Shown here: piece after piece, positions 25,936 through 26,061 of the stretch
Layout: the number at the start of each line of letters is the position of its first letter
How positions within the stretch are numbered: position 1 is the first letter of the stretch
Virus record (IMG/VR): IMGVR_UViG_3300007735_000543
Location: 1 to 26,061 of that record
DNA: 26,061 nucleotides
Source: a virus
Direction: 5' to 3' (one strand)
Translations under genes and position numbers: made by a program
Notes under the pieces: model-generated
Told to the model about the DNA's origin: nothing
Database searches by the model: none
Seen by the model: the letters and a program-made list of their open reading frames with translations, nothing else

Positions 25936-26061
25936 AACAAACGGCAGTTGAATGGTTTAATGATGAAATAATAATTCATTTAAATTTTGACCAAAGATTA
26001 TATCTTAAAGATATTTTTAAACAAGCCCTTAAAATGGAAAAGGAGCAGATAAGGCAGGCGT
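25932..26061 (+). CDS. Small phage protein, cut by window edge
   Basis: A frame starting MKQTAVEWFNDEII runs to the right edge (43 codons visible). The start overlaps the preceding stop by 4 bases. The pattern 'KQTAVEW' followed by 'FKQALKMEKEQIRQA' matches a small helical protein very common in phages of Bacteroidota, without known function. Its start context and coupling agree with the rest of the operon. Confidence 0.7.
   Translation, partial: MKQTAVEWFNDEIIIHLNFDQRLYLKDIFKQALKMEKEQIRQA

Noticed and set aside
1-26061. CRISPR array, integrase, insertion sequence or toxin-antitoxin module
   Set aside because: No regularly spaced repeats with unique spacers, no recombinase or transposase motifs, and no recognisable toxin family were seen on either strand.

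Overview
This window looks like a large part of the genome of a tailed, long-tailed (siphovirus-type) double-stranded DNA phage or prophage that infects a member of the Bacteroidota. The structural genes follow HK97-type order: HNH, small and large terminase, portal, protease, major capsid protein, head-tail connectors, tail tube. The host assignment rests on AT-rich DNA, starts without clear Shine-Dalgarno sequences, several exact TAnnTTTG -7 promoter elements, and small proteins of types I associate with phages and prophages of this phylum. I see no integrase, CRISPR array or insertion sequence.

Left half (1-13810, minus strand): one long late operon read right to left. It runs from a 52-residue ribbon-helix-helix-like protein (too short for most gene callers) through a glycosyltransferase-like protein, an HNH packaging nuclease, a cos-like non-coding gap, TerS, a small membrane protein, TerL, an unknown protein, portal, a protease with an extra N-terminal domain, capsid, a gp6-type connector, a 678-residue head-closure protein fused to about fifteen 20-residue repeats and an adhesin-like C-terminus, a second glycosyltransferase paralogue, a fibre-like protein, a gp10-like protein, a tail-terminator-like protein and the tail tube. 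A cut-off gene at the left edge starts the next tail protein.

Switch point (13811-13873): two divergent promoters of Bacteroidota type are interleaved so that each -33 TTG abuts the -7 box of the other. Polymerase probably cannot occupy both, and the RHH-like protein is the first product of the leftward one.

Right half (13874-26061, plus strand): early/middle genes. SSB, a membrane-anchored glucosaminidase-like lysin, a methyltransferase, an HNH nuclease and several small unknowns come first. A 367-base non-coding stretch then holds two strongly structured RNA candidates, each just after a related promoter-like sequence. Next are a GIY-YIG-like protein, a replication initiator with iteron-like repeats inside its linker (candidate origin), and charged helical proteins ending in an intrinsic terminator. 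A 45-residue protein follows with its own promoter and terminator. The last part holds small unknowns, a PD-(D/E)XK nuclease behind a terminator, two tRNA-Leu-like genes with greatly enlarged middles, ThyX, a dATP/dGTP diphosphohydrolase-like protein and a cut-off gene.

The signals most worth following are the paired structured RNAs at 18041-18366, the two interrupted tRNA-Leu-like genes, the interleaved promoter switch, the candidate origin inside the initiator gene and the fused head-closure/adhesin protein. All calls come from reading the sequence; no database search was possible.
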